A DNA stretch of 64,000 nucleotides from Eucommia ulmoides (lineage: Eukaryota; Streptophyta; Magnoliopsida; Garryales; Eucommiaceae), in assembly GCA_016647705.1 (NCBI GenBank), contig CM028325.1:32592474-32656473 (forward strand), written 5' to 3'. Made by a program: the position numbers and the translations under genes. The notes beneath the pieces are model-generated. The model made no database searches and had not been told where the DNA came from. It worked only from the letters and a program-made list of their open reading frames with translations. Of the stretch, positions 12,133-23,233 are shown one piece after another; position 1 is the first letter of the stretch, and each line of letters begins with the position of its first letter.

Positions 12133-13881
12133 CATTGGAATTAATTGACGATGAAAAACAATTTGATGGTTCATTTATTTCATTATTTTAATTTTAATTT
12201 TTAGCATTGTTTTGTTCTTTTTTAGATTTTTTTTATACAATTTTTTTACTCTAAAATATGGTTTTAAAGTTATTCCAATTATGATTGAAAGCTATTTTTT
12301 TTTCTTCAAATTAAAGTATTTTTTTAGTACGTGCCTTCAGACATGGGTCATTTGCTAATATATATAATATTAAGTGGAATGAGAGAAAATTTTAATAAGA
12401 TTAAAAAATATTTGTAAGTGTTTTTGGTGAATTTTACATATTTTTCTTATTTTTTCATAAATCAAAATAATGAGTGATCCCATCACTACAACAAAAATGG
12501 CCTATCGGGGCACGAAAAAGTGTCGCGACAGAGCCCTTATTGCGACACTTAGACTGGTGCCCCGTAAAAATCCGCCCCAATAGGTTATAAGGGCACTATA
12601 TAGTACCCTTTTATTTAAACTTGTTAATACAATAATAAGTGTCCTATTAGATAACTATTAGGACACCATATATTGTCTCTATAGTATTTTATATATTTTA
12701 AATTATATATATTAGGGCACTACAAAATATTGTGAAAAACCTCTATTATGACACAAAAATGTGTCGAAAAATTATAAAAAAAAAAAAAACTAACATATAA
12801 GGGCACTATTTAGCGTACCAAAAAGTATCTAATTTTTTTTATATAATTTAAAATTATTTTAAAATATCAAAATACTTAAATCCAAACAATAAAAACTAAA
12901 AATTTCTCACAATACAAAATACATAAAGAACTCAAAAATTTTCATTAAAAATGAGAAATTAAAAACCCCAGAGATACACAAAATTATACCTATCATGGGT
13001 CACTACTTCCTTTCAACATCTAAGCTACTATTCGTAAATAAAAACAAAGTTTAACTACAAAAGTAATATACATACTAAATATGTGTTAAATGTATTTTCA
13101 TGCAATACTCCGCCTCATTTCTCGACTGATCCAACATAAAGTAAGTCAGTCCTGTAATTTTCTATAAAACAAAACAAAAAAGTGTAAGATATAAGGCAAA
13201 ACAAACTATCCAAATACACAAGCTAAATAATAACCAAAAAAAAAATAAAATCATTAACCAATATATGAACAAAAAAATAATGACAAGATGAAAGGAAACC
13301 AAACCAAGCAAAACACAAACATCCTCAAACAGGAAGGAACCAAAAAAGCTAGGCAAACAACATTGTCTACACCACAATTGCAACCAAACCTGGCCTCAAG
13401 CAACAACAAATAAAACCTAACATATGCAACAACAAATTAATTAATCAATTTTTCATTTCAAGCATAAATTCAAACCTCAAATTTGCAGTTGTAAGAGCAA
13501 GAACAACGGCATGAGAAAGACGAACTAAAACAGAAACAAAAACAACATGCAACCAACTTTGGAGAGAACACTTGACTACTAGAATATTGCAAGTGAAGGC
13601 ATACAAGCAGCACTACTAGAAAACATAATCAACAATGGATTAATCGACGACGATGGATTAATCAAAGAGAACATGGAAGTAGAATAGAACAGGAAACATA
13701 AAGAACATGCAACGAACTTTAGAGAGAACACTCATCAACAGAAAAAGCAGCATGCAATTGTAGAGCAACGAAGAAAAAAAAAAAGGAACGAACCTGGTAG
13801 CAACGAACTTGGTATCACCATAATTGAACAACGAAATTGAGTTGAAACAACAAACAAATAATATTATCAAAAACATGAACA

Positions 13882-14050
13882 AAAAATTAACAATTAAACA
13901 ACCTGGTGCATAACAATGGACTGAAAAGAAAAAGAAAAAAAAGAGCAACAAACCTGGTGAGTAAATCTGCAGAACTTAAACAACCTGGTGCATAACAAAG
14001 GATCCCAACAATTAAACAACCTGGTACATAACAAAGGATCCCAACAAACG
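13882..14050. repeat. Short direct repeats beside the captured exon
   Basis: Three to four copies of AAACAACCTGGTGCATAACAA and AAAGGATCCCAACAA occur here. A second copy of GAGTAAATCTGCAGAACTTA (about 13960) precedes the near-identical stretch inside the captured coding block (about 14084). The pattern suggests serial local duplications after capture. Confidence 0.65.
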
Positions 14051-14054
14051 GCCA

Positions 14055-14291
14055 ATGAGTTTCGAGGAGAAGGCAAAATTGGGAGTAAATCTGCAAAACT
14101 TACCGCCAAAGAAGATGGATCAGTTGGTGCAATTCATAAAGAAGAGGAATTCTCATTTGGCTCAGGAAGGGGACGAGATTGAGCTTGATATCGAGGCAAT
14201 TGATACAGAGACGCTTTGGGAGCTAGACAGATTTGTGAACTATCACAAGAAGGCTGTGAGCAAGATGAAGAGACAGGGGCTTAGCACCAGT
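14055..14291 (+). pseudogene. Captured NET-domain segment of a GTE bromodomain gene
   Basis: From ATG 14055 the frame reads MSFEEKAKLGVNLQNLPP, then LVQFIKKRNSHLAQEGDEIE and LDIEAIDTETLWELDRFV. This is the NET (extra-terminal) domain of plant GTE global transcription factors, a domain that binds chromatin partners next to a bromodomain. About 78 residues fit; after RQGL (about 14282) the frame runs on to 14456 in sequence that looks non-genic. No bromodomain is seen upstream. It lies inside the CACTA element, flanked by short direct repeats, so it is best read as a host gene piece picked up by the transposon. Whether it is expressed is unknown. Confidence 0.75.
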
Positions 14292-15349
14292 TATCCAATT
14301 TCGACATCAATTTCAACATCGCTGATCAACCAAGTAAAAATAACATTACTCACCCTAAGACTAAAAAAACAACAGCTAAACTGGGAACACAACAAAAACA
14401 ATACAGAAAATGGGGAACAGATCAGAAACAGGGTACAGAACGGAACAGAAACATAGTACAAAATTCTCAGCTTTTACAAATTCCTATAGTTTTTGCCCAA
14501 GGACATTTATTTCTTTCTCCTAATGATGTCCCTAACCCTTTAATTGAGCTCTAATACTTCAAATAAATCATAAAGATAACCAAGAACGTGAACAAAAACA
14601 GAAAAACAGAAACATAAAAAACAGAACAGAAACAGAAACGTGAACAAAAACATAACAGAATAGAAACACACTTAATCGAATACATCTTGATAGGGAGAGA
14701 TTAGGATTGTTTATTACAAAATAACATTTAACCTGCTCATTAACATTAGGGAGATCTGATTAGAGATTCGAGATATGAAATTTAACCTGTTTCTACAATC
14801 GAAGAGAACAAATGTACCCTTTTTATTTTTTAATTGCCCTAGTCTGAAACTATTTTCAATTCACATTCGAATTCAAATCCCTAGTCTGAGACCATTTTCG
14901 ACACGTGAAAACTACAAAATTCAATTAAAATAGATGAGAAATTATTACCTTCTGAAAACGAAACGAAGAATCTGAGAAGTGAGAACGAATTGGGCCCGAT
15001 ATTTGTCGATTTGATCTCTCAGATCCAGCTACTGAAGCCCCAAGATTAGCCCAGAGATGTAAAACCCTAACTTTCGCCTATCAAAATTTCCATGGTTACT
15101 GATTTTACTCAAATGCTTACCTGAAATTAGCAGAAACCTAGCGAATAAAGGTTGGGAAAAAATTGAACACGCGAGGATCTGAAAACCCGGAATTCAGACG
15201 AAGAAGAAGCAACGGAGTAGTTCGTGTAGAAACTATGAGAGGAGAAAACTCACAGAAGCATCGGAACCCGATATGATTTCTTCTTCGTTGCTATGTATTG
15301 TGAGATCGTCAGCTATGGAAGCTTGAAATCGTAACTGGTTCGATCTTCT

Positions 15350-15737
15350 CGTTCTTGGTCAAGTACAGAAGCTTATGTTGCTCAAATCGATGGGCCTCCC
15401 ACCGGTGACGGTCGGAAGAAGAACGGCGAGAAGCCGAAACAAACACCAACAACAACAACGAGGGCTGAGATTGAGAAAGATATCGTCCGTGATAGAGCGA
15501 TGGAGAGGGTTGAGATCGAGAGAGATGTCGGCGGCGATAGAGCGACAGAAAGGAAAAGAACGAAAGGGTTTGGGGGTGGGTATCAGGATTAAGAGAGTGA
15601 GAGTGAGAATGAGCGAGCGTGTGGGTGTGGGGTAGGGAAACAAAAAAATGACTTGTCTTTTTTTTTTTTTCACCAAATGTGTGAGCGGGAATCATAAGGC
15701 GCCATTGTTTTTTTTTTTTTTGGGTTAAATTGTGCAA
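15350..15737 (-). other. Low-complexity, 5'-UTR-like block inside the CACTA element
   Basis: On the minus strand the block is rich in CTCTC and TCGATC and opens long frames full of Ser, Arg and His. This composition is usual for plant promoters and 5' leaders rather than conserved protein. It ends at poly-A/T runs. It may be a second captured gene front; no product is recognised. Confidence 0.3.
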
Positions 15738-15980
15738 ATATAAATTAATTTATTTTAATATATATAATTAAATTATAACAGGACACAAAATTGTGCCCTG
15801 TTATAATTTTTGTTTATAGGGCACTACTTTATGTCCTTTTATATTATATATAAATATTAATTTATTTAATTACTAATTAAATATTATTGGGACACCACTT
15901 TGTGTCCTTTAAATATTTGATTATAGGGCACTTTCAATTTTGTGTCTCGAAAAGCACATTTATAGGACATAATACATATA

Positions 15981-16662
15981 GGCCCCGTTTGGTAACCATT
16001 TCCATCCCATTCCATTCCCAGATTTTTGGGAATTCTGTTTGGAAATAGCGTTTGGTAATTTTTGTTTCCGTTTCCATTTCATTCCCATTTGAGAATTGTG
16101 CCCACTTTTTTCTTAAGAAATGAGAAACAAAAAAAAGTTGTTTCTCATTATTCCCATTCCATTCCCAAAACCCATGGTCACTATTCATCTACCGGCCGAC
16201 CACCGTCCTCCGTCGCCCACCGCCGCCGGCCACCGGCCGCCGGCGACCGTCGCCGGTCACCTCCGGCCGGAATTTTTCCGGCCACTTCCGGCAATCGCCG
16301 GCGACGGCGCCACCGCCATCCGGTCATCGCCGGCGCGCCGGCGGGGGCACCGCCGTCTCCGACGCCGGAGAACCGTCGGCGGCCGTTGCCGGAGCGCCGC
16401 GCGGCCGTCGCCGGAGCACCGCCGGCCAGCGACGGCGCCACCGCCGTCAGGCCAAAACTGAAAAGAGAAAAAAAAAAAAAAAAAAAAAAAAGATTTTAGG
16501 ATAAAATCGTTACCAAACACAATTCCCTTCCCAAAACAAAAAAAAAATTATCGTTACCAAACGCAATTCTACTCCCAAAAAGAAAACAAAATTCTCATCC
16601 CATTCCATCCCATTCCCATCCCACTGCTGGAATGGAAACAGAAACGGTTACCAAACGCCACC
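15981..16662. mobile_element. PIF/Harbinger-like MITE nested in the CACTA element
   Basis: Left end GGCCCCGTTTGGTAACCATT and right end, reverse complemented, GGTGGCGTTTGGTAACCGTT are inverted repeats. ATA flanks both sides (15978-15980 and 16663-16665). Inside the ends, CCCATTCCATTCCCA-type motifs recur. The GTTTGGTAACC end is common in Tourist/PIF-like MITEs, but the ATA duplication is not the usual TWA, so the superfamily is uncertain. The centre is the GC-rich block at 16188-16455. Confidence 0.6.
16188..16455. other. Extreme GC-rich island (CCGGCG repeats)
   Basis: Nearly all C and G, made of shuffled GCCGGCGACGG-type units, in a window that is otherwise strongly AT-rich. It gives open frames on both strands, but these are compositional artefacts of Ala, Arg, Pro and Gly. 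It is followed by a pure poly-A run (about 16468-16491). Confidence 0.8.
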
Positions 16663-16712
16663 ATAGTGTCCCAACAGAGGTGCCCTTATAGGCAGTTTTT
16701 ATTGCAGTGCAT

Positions 16713-17480
16713 CTAATTTTATCTGTTTTTTATTTTAATTAATTTATATTATTTGTAATTAATGCACAAATATATGATTAGTTTTTCTGGTTCATATTTC
16801 AAATTACTTCAAAAAATAATATGATTCAAAAAAATATTTGTACTCAAAAAAATTGTAGATAGATATGATATAAATTAATTATTTGTGAAAATTGATAAAA
16901 TTGTAGGCTTCACCTCCCCCTCCTTAATTTCTCCAACATTGCCACCCTCCCTCACGGTTAATTTCTCCTTAATTTGCAGCCCCGAACATCATGCGCATGT
17001 TGTGTATTGCCGCAAGAAACCGGCCACAACATGGCCTGTTTCTTGTTGGTAAATGAAATAAAAATAAAAATCCTATCACATTGAAAATAGGCGCGAGTTG
17101 GCCGGTGTCAAAGAAATCGACCCCCTCCCATTTGTTTTGCTCTAAAACATTAGTCAAAGATTTTCGTACCTTTAAAACCCTAAATAGGTAAAGAATTCAC
17201 ATAAATGGTGTTTACAATCCCATTTTTCATTATTTTTTTTTTATATTTTTTGCCAAAAAAAAGGGTCGCAACTATGTTTCTAACAAAAACAGAGGTGGCA
17301 TCCCCATTTTAGATGAACTGTGTAATTTTTTAATAAAAAACTTTACTTTTGTGGTAGTTCTATCATAACTATTAGGTGAAGAATATTTTTCCCTAAATAT
17401 AAAGAAATTTCAGAAAAAAAAAAAATGAAGGAAGATGTCCAATCCAAATCAAATATTGGTTAAAAAAAATAGAGTTATAT
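16713..17480. other. Intergenic AT-rich DNA
   Basis: No gene, RNA gene or transposon end was recognised. Poly-A and poly-T runs are common. Confidence 0.5.
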
Positions 17481-18141
17481 TAAGAGCATGGAGATGTTAA
17501 AATTTGGTGTACCATTTGCCCAAATGGCACAACAACAAAAAAAACACTCCAAAGAATGTGCTATTTGGGTGTGCCATTTTTTTTAATTAAAAAATAAAAT
17601 TAACAAATTAATTTAATTGATTTTTGGGATTTTAATTTAACCGCTAAATATTAACTTTTAGTGTGTTATTTTTTTATTAAAATTAAAAATTAAAAAAAAA
17701 TTGTTTGTTGATTTTGAAACCGACAAATTTCATTATTTTTTTTTTCAAACTAAAGCGTTAAAATAAAATTTATATTTTAATTTAACCACCAAATAATAAT
17801 TTTTGATTTTAAATTAAAACGCTAAAATTAAAATTTTTAATTTTAATTTAACCGCCAAATCTAAAATAAATTAAAATTAACCAATTAAACCCAAATAAAC
17901 ATAGCATACTTAATTAAATCTTATGTAAATTTAATAAAATCCTGATTCAATCATAATTAAACCTAATTAACCCTAAATTTACAATAATCCAACCACTAAT
18001 TATAACTCAATCCCCCTAATTACAAATCCAACACCCCCCAATTACAAATTGAGTTTTTTTATTAAATAGTCCCTTATAGAGAGTTCTGTTAGACTATAAA
18101 CCTTTTTACAAGACCGTTTAGGGCTCAGACCTCCCCGTACG

Positions 18142-18444
18142 ATGGGTTTAAATTTCAGTCCTCCGACGAAGACAAGGCGAACGGCGATGGACGATAATAC
18201 CCCTGTTCACTCCGACGAGCCAGGTGGACGAATCAATTCGGTTATGGTAAGCGACAAAATAGAGTTTTTCATTTTGCTGATTCAAATACATGTACGACAT
18301 CCATTACACAGGCGCGGATTTTAAAAAACATTCGATTCAAATTTGTAGGAGTTGCAGAACGGGTACGAGGTGAAGGTTTTGAAACGGCGGCGACGGCGAC
18401 TATATCACGAGACGGCGTTTGGATTGTGTCTAAAGACGAAACAG
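18142..18444 (+). CDS. Possible small basic protein exons or 5' exons of the transposase gene
   Basis: The first exon-like block starts at ATG 18142 (MGLNFSPPTKTRRTAMDD...) and ends at a good donor, ATG/GTAAGC (about 18246). A second block follows an acceptor TTTGTAG (about 18348), reads ELQNGYEVKVLKRRRRRLYH and more, and ends at CAG/GTCAGT (about 18444). The five-arginine run suggests a nucleic-acid-binding or nuclear-targeting tail. It could be upstream exons of the transposase transcript, or a separate small gene of the element, since VANDALs carry an extra gene, vanB. No homology is recognised. Confidence 0.35.
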
Positions 18445-18486
18445 GTCAGTTACTCGATTGTATTCATTGAAAAGTTATATAGTCGT

Positions 18487-18900
18487 GTTTAATATCGTTT
18501 TTGGGTTTTTTGGAGTTGTTACAACGTTTTTCGAAGTTGGATGTTCGAGGTTGGCGATGAACGAACACCCATTTGTGAAGGATGTACGCTCTTGAGGTAA
18601 CGTGAGCAGCACGTTAACGTTAATGTACTGGGTTTGTATTTTGTGCATCACGACGTAATAACAATGTCAATATAACAAACACAGTCAGGGTGTTTAATAT
18701 CGTTTTTTGGATTTTTCGTCGGTGTTACAACGTTTTTCGAAGTTGGATGTTCGAGGGGTGGCGATGAATGATTGCCCATTTGTGAGGAATGTACGCTATG
18801 AGATAACGTGAGCAATGCATTAACGTTAACGTACTTTGTGGTTATTTTTGTGTATGACGACGTAATAACAATGTGGATACAAGCAAACACAGTCAGAAAA
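18487..18900. repeat. About 200-bp tandem repeat carrying the palindrome
   Basis: Two copies of a unit containing GTGTTTAATATCGTTTTT, AACGTTTTTCGAAGTTGG, ATGTTCGAGG and CGACGTAATAACAATGT. Each includes one copy of the palindrome variant (18611-18626 and 18817-18832). Tandem units with the motif at a fixed place show that local duplication has multiplied the motif. Confidence 0.8.
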
Positions 18901-19045
18901 TGGGTGTACATGGTAAAGTTAAATAACTCACAATTTTTCAGCTTTTTTCTAAAAAGTAAGATGCTCCAAGATACAGAGGTTCTCTAGGTTGTACGCAACG
19001 AAACGCCTTAACGTTAACATGTTTTAACTGTAACTTTTTTTTTTT

Positions 19046-19061
19046 GCGTTAACGTTAACGC
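19046..19061. promoter_or_regulatory. Representative perfect copy of the GCGTTAACGTTAACGC palindrome
   Basis: The 16-bp sequence equals its own reverse complement and contains two HpaI-type GTTAAC cores and three CpG sites. Other perfect copies: 19178, 22381, 25978, 26005, 26060, 27286 and 28320 (start positions). It is a candidate binding site for a protein encoded by the element. That role is inference. Confidence 0.6.
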
Positions 19062-19538
19062 AATCAGTAGTGCTGGATTGTGTTAACGTTAACGCAATAA
19101 GTAATGCATTTAACGGTAATGCATTAAGTTAATACATCAACGGTGACGTTTCACAATGGTCAAACCACAAACTGATTGCGTTAACGTTAACGCAATCAAG
19201 TCCATTTCGTTAATATTTACGCAATAAGTATAAGCGCTCAACTAGAACAATTTTGGGGATGCATTTTTTTTGATTTCGCACGTTATGCGTTAACGGTTAC
19301 GCAATTAATATAAGTGCTGGACCAGAGTAACGCAGCGTTAACGTTAATGTAACCCCTATTTTTTTACAAGTCAATTTGATTACGTTAACATTTACGCAAT
19401 TAGTAGTAAGCGCGCTTACAGACCAATAAGCATACTGAAATCTAAATCCCCTCGATGCCCATTAATGTTTGTCTACTGTTTTTTTCTTGCACAATGGGTT
19501 TGCATCCGTTTGATCTTGTAGATTTACTAGGGGGGTCA

Positions 19539-21957
19539 ATGGCTACGCGCATATTTTTGATGTGCAAGTTTGATGGTTACTCGTTGGGCGTTAAGGTGGA
19601 TGATGATTTCACGCAAGCGGTGCTGATTCAAAATGTGTTGTCGCGATGGGTCGTGTTGAGGGATGTTTCGTTCGAGATGTTCTATTCCATACCAGGACAT
19701 GACAGGTGCCTAATATCGTGTCAGGATGACGTAGAGGTAATGGTTAGCCTTGCACGAGCAATAAAGCTTGAATATGTTGGGGTGGAGATAAAGGTGTGCG
19801 GCAGCGGTAGTGGACCAAGTGGTAGTCGGGACAAGATGTTATTTGAATATCCAACGGGACAGGGGGGGTGGGATGGCATGGACGGGGAGGACGACCTGTT
19901 GTCCGTTTTCTGCCCATTGCATAAAAAGGCATTATTGTCCGATCATTGGGCTGAAGGTCCTAAAGAAGCCAGGCAGATTTTTAAGGGTGGAATACCGGAA
20001 TTTAGAGAATCACTAAGGAAATATGCTGTACAAATGGGTTTCACATTTCAGTACATAAAGAACGACAAGAAGAGGGTGATAGCTGAATGTTCACTCAAGG
20101 AGGAGAGGGAATGTAAATGGAGAGTGCATGGCAGGCTAGACGAAAGGAATGAGTTTTTTTATATTTGGGAGTTCCAGAGAAATCATAGTTGCTGCGGTGC
20201 TGTTTATAGGACAGCGAGGAATGGGAAGATGAACTGTAGCGTTGTGAAGTCATGTCTTTTAGACTTAGTTCGAAATAACCCGTTAACTCGCCCAATTGAC
20301 GTTGTTCACACGTTCAAGAACGACTATGGGATTGAGATCCCATATCACATTGTATGGAACGGCGTGGAAAAAGCTCGGGATGATTTGTACGGCGACCACA
20401 AATCGTCTTATGATCAATTGCGCTGGTACTTGGATGCATGCAGTCAGACGAACCCAGGCAGCCACATGGCGTTGGATTATGATAAAGAAACTGGGCATTT
20501 CAAGAGACTGTTTGTATCGTTCTATGCGACTGCGCACGGGTTCAAATTCTGCAAGCCGATGCTGTTTCTAGACGGGACATTTCTGGGGGGTAGGTACAAG
20601 GGGTGTTTGTTGGCGGCCAGCGCAAAGGATGAAAACAATGGTAAATTGGTTGACTACTTATTACATAAACGCAATTACACCTATCATTTACACATTACAT
20701 GCAATTAACGCTTTTTTTTTTTACATTTTTTTCGAACAGTTTGTGTGAGAGGGGGGGGTTTCTGATGAGACAAACTGATCATGTTTGGGGATGAGACATG
20801 GAAATTTTTGCAACGTTAACGTTAAATGCGTTAACGTTAACGTATTTTTAAAACGGCTGTGTATACAATGTTTTGTTCATAGCGTACTGATCTGTGTTTG
20901 TGTTTTTCGTAAATGGACAAGTCTTTTCCCAGTTGCATTCGTTGTTGTTGATGCGGAGAACGATGACAACTGGTATTGGTTCATGACTAATTTAGAAAAA
21001 ATTGTGGTGAAAGAACGTGTGCTAACCTTCATTTCTGATCGACATAGTGGCATTCTTGAAGAGGTCCAGAAGATGTTCCCGCATTGTTTTCATTCTTATT
21101 GCTTGAACCACCTGAAGAACAATCTGAGGGACAAATTGGCGGGTTTGAAACAAGCGTGGAAGGAGAAGCTCGTGCACAAATATTCTATGATGGCATATGC
21201 GACGACGCTTGACAAATACTACCAGCTGAGGGAAGAATTAAGAACAGAAGGTATGGGACGAGTAGAGAATTTCCTAGAGGATGTGCCGCCAGACAACTTC
21301 TGCAACATGTTTTTCAAAGGCAAAAGATATGGGGAGATGTCGTCCAACCTAGCGGAGTCATTCAACGCATGGATTTGTGATTACCGGCACCTGCCGATCA
21401 TATTAATGGTCGACAAGATTAGGTGCAAGGTAATGAACCAGTTGTCAGTGAGACGTGCCGAATCACTGCTGATGACGGGTTTCCTATGCCCAGTACGCGA
21501 TAAAATGCTGTTGCGGATGATAAGCGACGGGCGGACATGGAATGTTGTTGAGTGCGGCAACAACGTATACGAAGTGCACTCGATCCCATCCGTTCTGGTT
21601 GATGTGGATAAAAAAAAGTGCTCCTGCTTCGGGTGGCAGGGAAATGGGTTCCCGTGTGTTCATGCTTGTGCGGCGATACAAAAAAGCGGCCAGAATATAC
21701 ATTCATCCATTGAGTCGTTTTTCTTGGTGGAATATTACCGAATGACCTACTCGGAAGGTATATATGGTGTACCCATGTTCGAGAAACCGGAATGGAATGC
21801 ATCGGAAGCTGTAATTATCCCGCCGATCACAAAAAAACAACCTGGTCGACCGCGGAAGAAACGCATCCCATCAAAGGGTGAGATCCCAAAAATAAGATGT
21901 GGTAGATGCAAAAAGAATGGGCACCACAACAGGAAGACATGCACTGCTTCAATTTAA
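19539..21957 (+). CDS. Mutator-like (MURA/VANA-type) transposase
   Basis: The start is set at ATG 19539; an in-frame ATG at 19494 is possible. Exon 1 runs to about 20640. The intron starts GTAAATTGG and ends around 20930; it holds two palindrome copies (20813, 20828). Exon 2 runs to TAA at 21955-21957. In order: a PB1-like N-terminal region, the MuDR DNA-binding domain (about residues 149-217, with ECKWRVHGRL and NHSC), the MULE catalytic domain with LDGTFLGGRYKGCLL (first Asp), FISDRHSGI (second Asp) and HSYCLNHLKNN, then NLAESFNAW. A SWIM zinc finger (CSCFGWQGNGFPCVHAC) and a CCHC knuckle (CGRCKKNGHHNRKTC) follow. No stop or frameshift was seen inside the exons, so it may be functional. The exact 3' splice site of the intron is unsettled. 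Confidence 0.88.
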
Positions 21958-23233
21958 AGCACAGAGTAATCAAATATTTCCTTTTATGTAGTTTTGACAC
22001 AGCAACACTTTATGTGTTTAATGTCAGGGGGGGGTGGAACCATATTTTTTTTCATATGATGTTTTTGTTTTGCGTAAACAGGTAATAAACACACACAATT
22101 TTTTTTTGTATTAACGTAAACGCAATTACGATTCGCACATTTTAATGTTCAACGCTTTTCATAATTCTTTTGTATAAAATTAATCGCGTCAACGTTAACG
22201 CATTTACAACCAAAAAAGCTCAAAATAACTAATCGCGTAAATATTAACGCATTTTTCATTACAAACCAGCATTAGTAAGATACAACTACGTTAACGTTAA
22301 CGTGAACGAAAATTACAGCAGGGAAGTAAGTAATTGCGTTAACGTTAACACAGTAAGGAAACCATCACATGTAAGTAATTGCGTTAACGTTAACGCATTA
22401 AGGAAACCATCACATGTAACTTTATTGCGTTAACGTCACGGCAAATACTACCCAGTAACAAAGTCAAAGGCAACGCAATTAAGGTCATTTCGTTAACGGT
22501 AACACATTTTTTTAATAAATATTGTTCCACCAGACAAACAAACTAACCAAATCTGAACATTAACTAATCTAGATTGCATTTGTTCTTGCATTAACGTTAA
22601 CGCAGTAAGAAAATCATCACATGTAACTTTATTGCGTTAAAGTCACAGCAAAAACAATCCAGTAACAAAGTCAAAGGCAACGCAATTAAGGTTATTTCGT
22701 CAACGGTAACACATTTTTTTTAATAAAAATTGTTCCACCAGACCAACAAACTAACCAAAACTGAACATTAACCAATATAGTTAACGTTAACGCAGTTTTT
22801 AAAAGTCCAGAATAAAACAATTTCAATTTATGAGTTAACGTTAACATGCAACAAAGTACAAATTGGATTAAAGTTAACTGATTAACAAAACCAGCCATTT
22901 AACATACTTGCGTTAACGTTAACACAACTAAAACCCAGCAACAAAAGACAAAGCAACGCAATTAAGGTCATTTGCGTTAACGGTAACACATTTTTTAGTA
23001 AAAATTGTTCAACTAGACCAACAAACTAAACCAAATCTAGACATTAACTAAGCCCATTAACGTTAACGCGTTTGGTCACAGCCAGCACATGTAAAATTAC
23101 AAATTGCGTTAACAATTAACACAATTACAAACCCCACACACGCACCAACAATCGTAAAAAATGAATAAATCAGTGGGATATATATATTTTCTCAGATTTT
23201 TGTTTTGTGTCATTGATAAACTCCACCCATAGG
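21958..23233. repeat. Intergenic palindrome array between the convergent MULE genes
   Basis: Holds the densest set of palindrome copies. Three diverged units of about 160-200 bp (starting near 22381, 22588 and 22910) repeat the order palindrome, CATCACATGTAACTTTATTG, AAGTCAAAGGCAACGCAATT, CGTTAACGGTAACACATTTT, and ATTGTTCCACCAGACAAACA. There is no coding sequence. It lies just past the stop codons of both element genes. Confidence 0.85.

Larger units (their letters stand above)
2255..12358 (+). mobile_element. Probable non-autonomous Helitron, split by two nested elements
   Basis: The 5' end TCTATATAATAAAAGAGG at 2255 resembles plant Helitron starts and is preceded by A. The 3' end is a decayed hairpin (GTGCCTTCAGACATGG, 12331-12346) followed by CTAA at 12355-12358 and T. 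Removing the nested solo LTR (3952-6523) and hAT element (6542-10916) leaves about 3.1 kb, a usual size for a non-autonomous Helitron. No RepHel gene is present. Helitrons make no target duplication, so the pairing of these two ends is inferred from end structure and spacing only; they could belong to two elements. Confidence 0.42.
12484..16709. mobile_element. CACTA (En/Spm)-type element, non-autonomous
   Basis: Left end CACTACAACAAAAATGGCC; right end, reverse complemented, CACTGCAATAAAAACTGCC. These are matching terminal inverted repeats with a few changes. The 3-bp target duplication is CAT (12481-12483 and 16710-16712). Subterminal zones (12500-12830 and 15770-15960) carry repeated AGGGCACTA and AGTGCCC motifs in both orientations, a CACTA hallmark. 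No CACTA transposase is present. Inside are a captured NET-domain segment, several repeats of AACCTGGTGCATAACAA (13900-14040), a low-complexity 5'-UTR-like block (15360-15640) and a nested MITE. It would depend on a transposase from elsewhere. Confidence 0.8.

Noticed and set aside
13162-13951. Minus-strand hydrophobic frames in the CACTA element
   Set aside because: They come from AACAAA-rich low-complexity DNA that reads as Phe/Leu/Cys on the other strand.
16062-16520. Overlapping open frames on both strands of the GC-rich island
   Set aside because: These follow from near absence of A and T, so stop codons cannot occur; no protein family is visible.
22321-23071. Regularly repeated palindromes looked like a CRISPR array
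   Set aside because: The spacing is irregular, the 'spacers' are themselves repeated, and the DNA is plainly plant nuclear.
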